NCBI GenBank assembly: GCA_002492415.1
Contig: DKYK01000084.1
Span: 19,367-39,432, forward strand
Length of the DNA stretch: 20,066 bases
From: Christensenella sp. UBA7102
Lineage (GTDB): Bacteria > Bacillota > Clostridia > Christensenellales > UBA1750
Direction of reading: 5' to 3'
This document shows positions 12,381-20,066 of the stretch, in pieces (the stretch's first letter is position 1; the number at the start of each line of letters is the position of its first letter). The notes under the pieces were generated by a model. It did not search any database. It had not been told where the DNA came from and saw only the letters and a list, made by a program, of their open reading frames with translations. Both the position numbers and the translations under genes were made by a program.

Positions 12381-12446
12381 GTAACCTTGACAACACATGC
12401 AGCGTGCCGGGCGCACACTGTAAGCAAACGAGGAGGTCCAAGCCAC

Positions 12447-13688
12447 ATGAAACGGAAAAGTGCCATCAACCTGGCGGTTGTGGTCGTGCTGATCATAGCC
12501 TTTGGCGCATTGGCCATCTTTGGACTGAACATCGGCGCGTTGGAGATCAAGCCCCTTGCGAACGGCATTTCGCAGGGCCTGGATCTGCGCGGCGGCGTGT
12601 CCGCCGTCTACGAGGCCATAGACGACGGTCAGTCCGACTACGAAAATCTGCTCAGCGGCACCATGGCGGTGCTGCGCAACCGCCTGACCGGGCAGGGCTT
12701 TACGGAGGCCACCGTCACCCAGCAGGGCACCAACCGCATCCGTGTCGAGATCCCCGACGTGGACGATCCCAATGAGATCCTGACCATCATCGGCCAGCCC
12801 GCAAAGCTGGAGTTCAAGACCGAGGACGGCACCGTCATCATGGACGGCGGCTCCGTCAAGTCCGCGGAAATGGGCTACTACGAGGGCAAGCCCGTGGTGC
12901 AGTTTGAGCTCAACAGCGCCGGCACCGACGCCTTTGCCAAGGCCACGGCCGAGAACATCGGCAAGCCCATCTCCATAGAGCTGGACGGCGAGGTCATCTC
13001 CGCGCCCACGGTCAACACCGCCATTACCGGCGGCCAGGGCTACATTGAAGGCAATTTTACCGCCGAATCCGCGCAGAACCTGGCCATGCTGATTCAGTCC
13101 GGCGCGCTGCCGCTGGACATTGAGCAGCTGGAAGTGCGCACCATCTCCGCCACGCTGGGCGAGGACGCGCTGTCCACTTCCGTCACCGCGGCTATCATCG
13201 GCGTCGCGCTGGTGATGCTCTTTATGATGATTGTGTACCGGCTGCCCGGCGTTGTGGCGACGCTGGCCCTGCTCATCTACATGCTCCTCGACCTGTTCCT
13301 GCTGGCGGTGATCCCGGGCGTGCAGCTGACGCTGCCCGGCATCGCGGGCATCGTGCTGTCCATCGGCATGGCCGTGGACGCCAACGTCATCATCTTTGAG
13401 CGCGTCAAGGAAGAGCTGCGCGCGGGCAAGACCGTCCGGGCCTCTGTGGAGAGCGGGTTTAAGCGCGCCTTCACCGCCATCCTTGATTCCAACATCACCA
13501 CCATCATCGCCGGCGTCGTGCTGATGCTCTTTGGCGCGGGTTCCATCAAGGGCTTTGCCATCACGCTGACCATCGGCGTTGTGGCCTCCATGTTCACCGC
13601 GGTTGTGATCACCCGCTTCCTGCTCAAGCAGATGGTGGGTCTGAACCTGACCAAACACAGCCTCTACGGCGTAAAGGAGGGCAAATAA
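12447..13688 (+). CDS. secD: Protein translocase subunit SecD
   Basis: 413 residues, the short form common in Clostridia. SecD with SecF uses the proton or sodium gradient to help pull proteins out of the SecYEG channel. One N-terminal membrane helix (about 8-30) is followed by the family motif GLDLRGGVSAVY, then a periplasm-side (extracytoplasmic) domain. The C-terminal five-helix RND-like part carries the hallmark GMAVDANVIIFERVKEEL. AGGAGGT (12431-12437) at 9 bases sets the start at 12447, 20 codons after the first in-frame ATG. secF follows after 1 base. Confidence 0.96.
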   Translation: MKRKSAINLAVVVVLIIAFGALAIFGLNIGALEIKPLANGISQGLDLRGGVSAVYEAIDDGQSDYENLLSGTMAVLRNRLTGQGFTEATVTQQGTNRIRVEIPDVDDPNEILTIIGQPAKLEFKTEDGTVIMDGGSVKSAEMGYYEGKPVVQFELNSAGTDAFAKATAENIGKPISIELDGEVISAPTVNTAITGGQGYIEGNFTAESAQNLAMLIQSGALPLDIEQLEVRTISATLGEDALSTSVTAAIIGVALVMLFMMIVYRLPGVVATLALLIYMLLDLFLLAVIPGVQLTLPGIAGIVLSIGMAVDANVIIFERVKEELRAGKTVRASVESGFKRAFTAILDSNITTIIAGVVLMLFGAGSIKGFAITLTIGVVASMFTAVVITRFLLKQMVGLNLTKHSLYGVKEGK

Positions 13689-13689
13689 A

Positions 13690-14616
13690 ATGAAGTTCTC
13701 CAAATACTTCAAGTTCACGATCCTGGTGCCCGCCCTCATCATTCTGGCCGGCATCATCATGGGCATCGCCTGCGGCGGCATGAACCTGGGCATCGATTTT
13801 ACCGGCGGCACCATGATGACCATCGATATGGGACAGGATTTTGATTCCAACGTTGTCGTCAAAGCATTTGAAAACCAGGGCTTTTCCGCGCAGGACATCG
13901 CGGTGACGGTTTCCGGCTCCGGCGCGGAGGCGCAGGCGCTGGTCAAGTTCCCCGACACCAACGACGGCGAGAAGGAAAATGAGATCCGCGCCGCGGTCGA
14001 GGACGAGATCCAGGCCAGCTATCCCGACGCTGCCGTCGCCTCCACCGAGCGCGTGGGCGCCGTGGCGGGACGCGAGCTGGTGTGGAACGCCATCTCCTCG
14101 GTCGCCATCGCGTGCGTATTGATGCTCATCTACATCTGGTTCCGCTTTGAACTGCACTTCGGCGTCACCGCCGTGGCCGCGCTGCTGCTGGATGTGGCGG
14201 TGATGATGTCCATGGTGACCATCCTTCGGCTGCAGATCAACTCCTCGTTCATCGCGGCGGTGCTGACCATCGTGGGCTATGCCATCAACGATACCATCGT
14301 CATCTTCGACCGCATCCGCGAGAACCGCAAGCTCGTCTCCAAGAAAGAGATGGGCGGCGCGCAGATTGCGGACAAGTCGGTGCTGGAGACGCTGCCCCGC
14401 ACCATCAACACCACCATCACCACGCTGCTGACCATCGTGACGCTCTACATTCTGGGCGTGACCTCCATCCGCGAGTTCGCGCTGCCCATCATCATCGGCC
14501 TGATCGCCGGCAACTTCACCTCCATCTTCATCGCGCCCTCGCTGTGGGGCCTGTGGCAGGATCGGACCGACGCAGCCAGGGCCGCGGCCCAATCGGGCAA
14601 GAAGGCCAAGAAGTAA
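13690..14616 (+). CDS. secF: Protein translocase subunit SecF
   Basis: 308 residues. Same RND-like fold as SecD, with which it forms one functional unit. N-terminal helix (about 9-30), NLGIDFTGGT, an extracytoplasmic domain to about residue 125, then five helices with GYAINDTIVIFDRIRENR, the SecF signature. The C-terminus is rich in Ala and Lys. AAGGAGG lies inside the last codons of secD, so the two are translationally coupled. A terminator follows. Confidence 0.96.
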   Translation: MKFSKYFKFTILVPALIILAGIIMGIACGGMNLGIDFTGGTMMTIDMGQDFDSNVVVKAFENQGFSAQDIAVTVSGSGAEAQALVKFPDTNDGEKENEIRAAVEDEIQASYPDAAVASTERVGAVAGRELVWNAISSVAIACVLMLIYIWFRFELHFGVTAVAALLLDVAVMMSMVTILRLQINSSFIAAVLTIVGYAINDTIVIFDRIRENRKLVSKKEMGGAQIADKSVLETLPRTINTTITTLLTIVTLYILGVTSIREFALPIIIGLIAGNFTSIFIAPSLWGLWQDRTDAARAAAQSGKKAKK

Positions 14617-14662
14617 ATACCAGGCGGCGTATTTTGCGCCGGTACCCAAATAAGGCTTACAA

Positions 14663-14703
14663 AAAGGCTGCCGTGCGTCTCCATGCCCACGGCAGCCCTT
14701 TGT
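14663..14703 (+). terminator. Intrinsic terminator after secF
   Basis: GGCTGCCGTG (14666-14675) and CACGGCAGCC (14688-14697) form a perfect 10-bp stem, extended by AAA/TTT pairs with a bulged C, ending in CTTTGTTT. Confidence 0.85.
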
Positions 14704-14742
14704 TTACCCGACCTTTACCGAGATTTTTGAGGAGGCGAGGCT

Positions 14743-17154
14743 ATGCTGGAATTCCGCAGGCGAGCAAAATTGAATGAAGAGGCCTGCGCGGTGCTGCAGA
14801 GTATGGGCCTCCCCAAGCGCGTGGCACAGCTGATGGCGCTGCGCGGCATTGGCAACGAGCGCGACGCGCGCAAGTATCTGCACCCCAGTTTGGACGACCT
14901 GTACGATCCCTATCTGCTCAACGACATGGACAAGGCGGTGCGGCGCATCCGCCAGGCGCAGGAAAAAAAGGAGCGCGTGTGCATCTATGGCGACTACGAT
15001 GCGGACGGTGTGACGGCGACTTCGTTGCTGCTGCTGTATCTGCGCTCCCTCGGCATCGATGCGGGATATTACATCCCCGACCGGCACGAGGAGGGCTATG
15101 GCTTGAACGTGACGGCTGTGCGGCAGCTGGCGAAGCAATACAGCCTGATGGTGACGGTGGACTGCGGCGTGACGGCGGTGGAGGAGGTGCGTCTGGCGCG
15201 CGAGCTGGGGCTGGATGTGGTGGTGACGGACCATCACCACGCGGACGCGGCGCTGCCCGACTGCCCTATCGTCAACCCAAGGCTGCACGGATATCCCTTT
15301 CCGTACCTTGCGGGGGTGGGCGTTGCCGCAAAGCTTGTGCAGGCGATGGGGGGCATGGAGGCGTTGCGGCCCTATCTGGACATCGTGGCCATCGGCACAG
15401 TGGCGGACATCGTCTCGCTCACGGATGAGAACCGCGCGCTGGTGCAGGCGGGGCTTGCGGCGGTGTCGCATGCGACGCGGCCGGGGCTGCTGGCGCTGAT
15501 GGAGGTGGCGGGGCTGCGGGGAAAGCCGCTGTCGTCCTCTTCCATCGGATTCGCGCTGGGGCCGCGCATCAACGCGGGCGGACGCATCGGACACTCGTCG
15601 CGGTCGGTGGAGATGCTGTGTACGCAGAACATGGATTTGGCCAGAAAGATCGCGAGCGAACTGGAGAACCACAACCAGATCCGTCAGAGTCAGGAGCAAA
15701 CCATCATGGCGGAGGCGCTGGCCCAGATCGAGGAGGGCGCGGACTTCCTGGGCGACCGCGTGCTGGTGGTGGTGGGCGAGAACTGGAATGCCGGGGTCAT
15801 TGGCATTGTGGCCTCGCGATTGGTGGAGCGCTACAACCGGCCGGCGTTTGTACTGGCGCGCGAGAAGGACACCTATGTCGGCTCCGCGCGGTCCATTCGC
15901 GGCGTGCCGTTGTTTGACCATATGCAGCAGATATCCGATGTGTTTGTGCGCTACGGCGGGCACGACATGGCGGCGGGGCTGACCATTGAGAGCAGGAGAC
16001 TTGCCGAGTTCAAGCGACGCATCAACGACGAGATGCTGCTGTTGGACGACAGCGCGTGGATTCCCAGCCAGGATTACGACCTGGAGATGCGCTTGCCGGA
16101 GCTGACGCTGGAGTTTTTGGATTCACTGGAGTGCATGCAGCCGATGGGACAAGGCAACACCGTGCCCGTATACCTGCTTCGGGGCGTGACGGTGACGAAC
16201 GCGCGCACGATGGGCGCCAACAACGCGCACCTGCGCATGCAGATCAGCCAGGACGGCTGCATCGCGGACGCGGCGGCCTTCAAAATGGGCTGGCGTGTGG
16301 GGCAGGCCGTCGGATTGATGGACATGCTGGTGACCATCGACCGCAACGAGTGGCAGGGCAGGACGTCGCTGCGGCTGTACGTCAAGCAGTTCAAGCCGTC
16401 GGACGAGCACTACTTTACCAACTTGCAACAAACCGATGAGCAAAGAATGCGTGATTTTTTGTCCATGGTTATGTATAATGATAACAAACCTCGGTTTCGA
16501 CGCCATTTGACGCTGAAAGAGGACGGTGCGGCGGAGCGCGTGGAGCATCTGCTGCGCGGGAATCTCTCGGGCACGCTGTTGCTCTACGGCGCGTGTGAGA
16601 CGGCGCGCGTCTGGTCGAAGCGGCTGGAAGAGCGGGGGCTGCTCTGCCGCGTGGGAAGAAGCGTGGGGCGAGAGCCCGACGACCGGTGCGCCTACAACCT
16701 GATGACCAGTCCGGCCTACCTGAGCGCGAAGCAGTTCTCCTATTATCGGAACATCGTGCTGCTGGACGGCGCGGTGAGCAATGCGTTTGTGGAGCGGATC
16801 CTGGAGGTTTCGCCCAACGCTGTGGTGATGGCGCTGCCGCTGCAGCAGGAACTGAAGGCGGCGCTGCGCGATGCTTCGCCGGACGTTGCGCGCGTGCGGC
16901 AGATCTACAAGGCGCTGCGCGCTTGCCAGCGGTTCTGGGCGGGGGCGACGAACCTTGCGCAGGTCAAGAGCGTGCTGGAGCGCGCGTTGCCCGTGAAGCT
17001 GCCCGAGCTGCACATTGCGCTGTGCGCGCTGCGCGACATGCAGTTGGCGGAATACGCCGACCGGCCCTTCCGCCTGCGGCTGATCGAGGCAAAGGGGAAA
17101 AAGGACTTTGCGGCCACGGCCACCGTACGGTGGCTGGAGGAGAGAATCAAATAA
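14743..17154 (+). CDS. recJ: Single-stranded-DNA-specific exonuclease RecJ
   Basis: 803 residues, close to the Bacillus enzyme (786). RecJ degrades single-stranded DNA 5' to 3' in recombination and base repair. DHH phosphoesterase motifs: DYDADG (84-89) with metal-binding Asp residues, DCGVTA, D163-H164-H165, and GTVADIV. The DHHA1 domain has GGHDMAAG (405-412), and an OB-fold part follows. The C-terminal 230 residues are the poorly conserved Firmicute extension. GAGGAGG (14729-14735) at 7 bases supports the start. It is followed by apt and rel with short gaps, so they are probably cotranscribed. Confidence 0.95.
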   Translation: MLEFRRRAKLNEEACAVLQSMGLPKRVAQLMALRGIGNERDARKYLHPSLDDLYDPYLLNDMDKAVRRIRQAQEKKERVCIYGDYDADGVTATSLLLLYLRSLGIDAGYYIPDRHEEGYGLNVTAVRQLAKQYSLMVTVDCGVTAVEEVRLARELGLDVVVTDHHHADAALPDCPIVNPRLHGYPFPYLAGVGVAAKLVQAMGGMEALRPYLDIVAIGTVADIVSLTDENRALVQAGLAAVSHATRPGLLALMEVAGLRGKPLSSSSIGFALGPRINAGGRIGHSSRSVEMLCTQNMDLARKIASELENHNQIRQSQEQTIMAEALAQIEEGADFLGDRVLVVVGENWNAGVIGIVASRLVERYNRPAFVLAREKDTYVGSARSIRGVPLFDHMQQISDVFVRYGGHDMAAGLTIESRRLAEFKRRINDEMLLLDDSAWIPSQDYDLEMRLPELTLEFLDSLECMQPMGQGNTVPVYLLRGVTVTNARTMGANNAHLRMQISQDGCIADAAAFKMGWRVGQAVGLMDMLVTIDRNEWQGRTSLRLYVKQFKPSDEHYFTNLQQTDEQRMRDFLSMVMYNDNKPRFRRHLTLKEDGAAERVEHLLRGNLSGTLLLYGACETARVWSKRLEERGLLCRVGRSVGREPDDRCAYNLMTSPAYLSAKQFSYYRNIVLLDGAVSNAFVERILEVSPNAVVMALPLQQELKAALRDASPDVARVRQIYKALRACQRFWAGATNLAQVKSVLERALPVKLPELHIALCALRDMQLAEYADRPFRLRLIEAKGKKDFAATATVRWLEERIK

Positions 17155-17178
17155 ACCGGGCGTGTAGGAGGGAATACT

Positions 17179-17700
17179 ATGGATTTGAAGGATTCGGTGC
17201 GCAGCATCAAGGATTTTCCGAAGGAGGGCATCATATTTCGCGACGTCACGACGCTGTTCAAGGACCCCGCCGCCTTCCATCTGCTGATGGATCAGCTGGC
17301 CCGCTCCATGGAAGAGAAGGGCGTTGACGTCGTGGTGGGCCCGGAGGCGCGCGGCTTTATCATGGGCGCGCCGCTGGCCTACATACTGCACGCGGGCTTT
17401 GTGCCCGTGCGCAAACCCGGAAAGCTGCCCGCGCAGGTGCTGTCCTACTCCTACGACCTGGAGTATGGCTCGGACACCATCGAGATCCACAAGGACGCGA
17501 TAAAGCCGGGCATGAAGGTGGCATTGGTGGACGATCTGCTGGCCACCGGCGGCACCGCGCTTGCGGCCTGCAAGCTGATCGAGCAGCTGGGCGGGCAAGT
17601 GGTTGCGGTGCGCTTTGCCATCGAACTTGCGGGCATGGGCGGCCGCGAGCGACTGGATGGATACGACGTGCAGGCCGCGATGAGCTTCGAAGGCGACTGA
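17179..17700 (+). CDS. apt: Adenine phosphoribosyltransferase
   Basis: 173 residues, the usual length. Apt makes AMP from adenine and PRPP (purine salvage). Motifs: the N-terminal DFPKEGIIFRDVTTLFKDP, PEARGFIMGAPLA, the flexible loop KPGKLP...YDLEYG, and the PRPP site VDDLLATGGT (117-126). TAGGAGGG before 17179 is the ribosome binding site. Its place between recJ and rel is the standard Firmicute order and fits the link between purine nucleotide pools and (p)ppGpp. Confidence 0.97.
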   Translation: MDLKDSVRSIKDFPKEGIIFRDVTTLFKDPAAFHLLMDQLARSMEEKGVDVVVGPEARGFIMGAPLAYILHAGFVPVRKPGKLPAQVLSYSYDLEYGSDTIEIHKDAIKPGMKVALVDDLLATGGTALAACKLIEQLGGQVVAVRFAIELAGMGGRERLDGYDVQAAMSFEGD

Positions 17701-17745
17701 ACACAGAAATGACAAGGCGCAGCGGATGCAGAAGGAGGGATGCAC

Positions 17746-19947
17746 ATGCCGCAGGTTGAGTACACAAAGGAATACTTTGACGAGCAAATTGACAAGCTCG
17801 TGGACGCCATGAAGAAATACGACGCCAAGGTGGACGGCGGTGTGGTGCATGCGGCCTTTGACTTTGCGATCAACGAGCACGGAGTGCAGGAGCGCGAGTC
17901 GGGCGAGCCGTACATCGTGCATCCGCTCAAGGTGGCGGAGATCCTGGCATCGATGGAGATGGATCAGACCACCATTGTCGCGGCGCTGCTGCACGACTGC
18001 ATTGAGGACACCAAGGCCTCGTTTGAGACCATTGAGGCGCAGTTTGGCTCGGATGTGGCGCATCTGGTGGACGGCGTGACCAAGCTGGACGGCATCGAGT
18101 TCCGCACCAAGGACGAGCAGAAGGCGGAATCGCTGCGGAAGATGTTCTTCGCCATGGCCAAGGATATCCGCGTGGTTATCATCAAGCTTGCGGACCGGCT
18201 GCACAACATGCGCACCCTCAAGTTCTGCAAGGAGGAAAAGCGCGTGCGCACCGCGCGGGAGACCATCGAGGTCTACGCGCCGCTGGCCAACCGCTTGGGC
18301 ATCAACTCCATCAAGTGGGAGCTGGAGGACCTGTGCCTGCGCTACCTCGACCCGGAGAGTTACTACGAATTGGTGGATCGCGTCAACATGAAGCGCGAGG
18401 AGCGCATGGAGACCATCAACCGCATCATCGAAAAGCTGTCCGGGGCGCTTGCGGAGGCGGGTATTCAGGCGGAGGTGACGGGTCGGCCCAAGCACTTCTA
18501 TTCCATCTACAAGAAAATGAAGAGGAAGGGACTGTCCTTTGACCAGATCTACGACCTGATCGCGGTGCGCGTGCTGGTGGATACACAGCAGGATTGCTAC
18601 GCCGCGCTGGGCGTGGTGCACACGCTGTGGCGGCCCATTCAGGGGCGATTCAAGGACTACATCGCCGTGCCCAAGGCCAACGGCTATCAGTCGCTGCACA
18701 ACACGATGCTGGGCGATCAGGGCACGCCCTTTGAGGTACAGATCCGCACCCACGACATGCACCGCGTGGCCGAGTACGGCGTGGCGGCGCACTACAAGTA
18801 TAAAAACGGCGGCAAGTCCACGCAGTTTGATGAGACGCTGAACTTTGTGCACCAGCTGATGAACATTGATAACGAGGTGGACGACACCAAGGAGTTTATG
18901 GACACGCTCAAAAAAGAGCTGTTTTCAGACGACGAGGTGTTTGTGTTCACCCCCAAGGGCGACGCCGTCGACCTGCCCAAGGATTCGACGCCCCTGGATT
19001 TTGCCTATCGCATCCACAGCGCCGTGGGCAACAAGTGCGTGGGCGCCAAGGTCAACCAGCGCATCGTGACGCTGGATACCAAGCTGCAGACGGGCGACAT
19101 CGTGGAGATCATCACGTCGGCTTCGTCCAAGGGTCCGTCGATGGACTGGCTCAAGATCGTCAAGACCACCGAAGCCAAGTCCAAGATCCGCGCATACCTG
19201 AAGGCTTCGCTGCGCGATGAGAACATACTCGTGGGCAGGGACATGATCGAGAAGGAGGCGCGGCGGCAGAATCTGGATCCCGGAAAGTTGCTCAAGGCGG
19301 AATTCCTGGAGAAGATCCAGCGCAAGCAGGGGTTCAAGAGCGCCGACGACATCTATGCGTCGGTGGGCTTTGGCGGCATGACGGCGATGCAGGTGGTCAT
19401 GCGCCTGAACGAGGAGTATAAAAAGACCATCAAGGAAGAGGAGCCGCCCGCGCCCGAGGCGCGGCCTGAGCGCCCCAGCGCACAGAAAAAGAAAGCGCGG
19501 GAGCAAGCGGTGTTTGTCAAGGGCGAGGACGGCATGCTGGTGCGCTTTGCCCACTGCTGCAACCCCGTGCCCGGCGACGACATCGTGGGGTATATCACGC
19601 GCGGGCGCGGCGTGTCGGTGCACCGCAGGGATTGCAGCAATCTCAAGGACGGCTCGATGGAGGGCATGCGCATGATTGAGGTGGCGTGGAACACCGGCGC
19701 GTCCTCTTCCTTTAACGCCGACCTGCAGTTGATCGGCTACGACCGGAGCGGGCTGATCGCCAGCCTGACCACGCTGCTGGCAGGGCTGAACATCCCGCTG
19801 ATGGCCATCTCCGCGCGCAGCACCAAGAACAAGACCACGATCATCAACCTGACGGTGGAGGTCAAGGACAAGGAGCAGCTGGCGATGGTGATGAAGCAGT
19901 TCCAGAAGAACCCGGATATCATTGAGGCGTATCGGGCGGTGACGTAA
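17746..19947 (+). CDS. rel: Bifunctional (p)ppGpp synthetase/hydrolase (RelA/SpoT homologue)
   Basis: 733 residues, full length. It makes and breaks the alarmone (p)ppGpp in the stringent response, on stalled ribosomes. Domains in order: HD hydrolase (H59, H83-D84 in LLHDCIEDT, LADRLHNMRTL), so hydrolysis should be active; synthetase with RFKD (301-304), the motif of bifunctional Rel proteins, then YIAVPKANGYQSLH and EVQIRTHDMHRVAEYG; TGS domain (VFVFTPKGDAVDLP); a helical and Cys-containing region (HCCNPVPGDDI...RRDCSNL); and a C-terminal ACT domain. The ATG at 17746 is chosen over 17740, since AAGGAGG (17732-17738) would touch the earlier one. A 14-bp hairpin follows the stop. Confidence 0.96.
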   Translation: MPQVEYTKEYFDEQIDKLVDAMKKYDAKVDGGVVHAAFDFAINEHGVQERESGEPYIVHPLKVAEILASMEMDQTTIVAALLHDCIEDTKASFETIEAQFGSDVAHLVDGVTKLDGIEFRTKDEQKAESLRKMFFAMAKDIRVVIIKLADRLHNMRTLKFCKEEKRVRTARETIEVYAPLANRLGINSIKWELEDLCLRYLDPESYYELVDRVNMKREERMETINRIIEKLSGALAEAGIQAEVTGRPKHFYSIYKKMKRKGLSFDQIYDLIAVRVLVDTQQDCYAALGVVHTLWRPIQGRFKDYIAVPKANGYQSLHNTMLGDQGTPFEVQIRTHDMHRVAEYGVAAHYKYKNGGKSTQFDETLNFVHQLMNIDNEVDDTKEFMDTLKKELFSDDEVFVFTPKGDAVDLPKDSTPLDFAYRIHSAVGNKCVGAKVNQRIVTLDTKLQTGDIVEIITSASSKGPSMDWLKIVKTTEAKSKIRAYLKASLRDENILVGRDMIEKEARRQNLDPGKLLKAEFLEKIQRKQGFKSADDIYASVGFGGMTAMQVVMRLNEEYKKTIKEEEPPAPEARPERPSAQKKKAREQAVFVKGEDGMLVRFAHCCNPVPGDDIVGYITRGRGVSVHRRDCSNLKDGSMEGMRMIEVAWNTGASSSFNADLQLIGYDRSGLIASLTTLLAGLNIPLMAISARSTKNKTTIINLTVEVKDKEQLAMVMKQFQKNPDIIEAYRAVT

Positions 19948-19978
19948 TGCAAGAAATGGGCAAAGCCCATTTCTTGCA
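19948..19978 (+). terminator. Perfect hairpin after rel (terminator without T-run)
   Basis: TGCAAGAAATGGGC (19948-19961), loop AAA, GCCCATTTCTTGCA (19965-19978): a perfect 14-bp stem that starts 1 base after the stop codon. The bases after it (ACAACATTATTT) are not a T-run, so it may be a weak terminator or protect the 3' end of the mRNA. Confidence 0.6.
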
Positions 19979-20041
19979 ACAACATTATTTGACTTACGAG
20001 CTGTGCGCACAAGTTAAAAAATAGAGGGAGCAAGTTTTTCG

Positions 20042-20066
20042 CAGGCGGGGTACACGCCCCCGCCTG
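20042..20066. repeat. Inverted repeat at the window edge
   Basis: CAGGCGGGG (20042-20050) and CCCCGCCTG (20058-20066) form a 9-bp stem with a 7-base loop. It may be part of a larger hairpin (terminator or leader) cut by the window end. The stretch 19979-20041 holds an AT-rich part and a weak TTGACT box but no gene I can support. Confidence 0.5.

Noticed and set aside
16123..18852. Very long antisense frame (about 900 codons) across recJ, apt and rel
   Set aside because: It is a codon-bias shadow of three well identified genes in GC-rich DNA; the protein is full of His, Arg and Leu and has no family features. The same holds for the antisense frames at 1200-2459, 3188-4534, 12042-13961, 14704-15963 and 18925-20010.
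19979..20066. T-box or other riboswitch before the gene after rel
   Set aside because: No T-box consensus or other aptamer core can be recognised in the bases available before the window ends.
1..20066. CRISPR array, prophage, insertion sequence, tRNA or rRNA genes
   Set aside because: No spaced direct repeats, transposase, integrase, phage genes, or tRNA-like cloverleaf were found on either strand.

Overview
The window is a GC-rich chromosomal segment of a low-complexity-envelope Firmicute, most likely a high-GC gut-type member of the Clostridia (Christensenellales- or Oscillospirales-like). The reasons are strong AGGAGG ribosome binding sites before almost every gene, an indolepyruvate:ferredoxin oxidoreductase operon typical of anaerobes, and the clostridial housekeeping order tgt-yajC-TIGR04086-secD-secF-recJ-apt-rel. 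The taxonomic placement is inference from gene content; there is no rRNA in the window.

Layout. (1) 1-4920: the 3' end of a sodium:solute symporter, then a tight operon iorA-iorB-paaK-ACT protein for anaerobic oxidation of aromatic 2-oxo acids to aryl-acetyl-CoA, closed by an intrinsic terminator. (2) 4921-7131: an antibiotic-response-like island. It holds an Erm-type 23S rRNA adenine methyltransferase gene and, right after it, a radical SAM gene of unknown function. Each has its own sigma-A type promoter, its own very short leader ORF (MGIFVIRIR and MNAAFVVRKRL) and an RNA fold in which the leader ORF pairs with the Shine-Dalgarno sequence of the main gene. The two leader peptides share FV(I/V)RxR although their codons differ. 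This is the most interesting part of the window. (3) 7132-8956: an XRE HTH domain fused to a SAM methyltransferase, overlapping by 4 bases a purC gene; both look lower in GC, with AGA/AGG codons, and end at a bidirectional terminator. (4) 8977-10106, minus strand: PadR regulator, HAAS-domain membrane protein carrying a GGADGPTAI motif, and a small DUF1871-like protein. (5) 10221-20066: the housekeeping run tgt, yajC, TIGR04086 membrane protein, secD, secF, recJ, apt, rel, with promoters before tgt, yajC and secD and terminators after yajC, TIGR04086, secF and rel.

How the parts work together. The ior-paaK operon links aromatic amino acid fermentation to reduced ferredoxin and aryl-acids, with the ACT protein as a probable amino-acid sensor. 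The Erm protein would dimethylate A2058 of 23S rRNA and protect from macrolides, lincosamides and streptogramin B; its leader peptide would make that inducible by drug-stalled ribosomes. The radical SAM gene is placed under the same kind of control, so it is predicted to be induced by the same class of ribosome-targeting drug. Its chemistry is not known. No gap of more than 300 bases lacks a gene.
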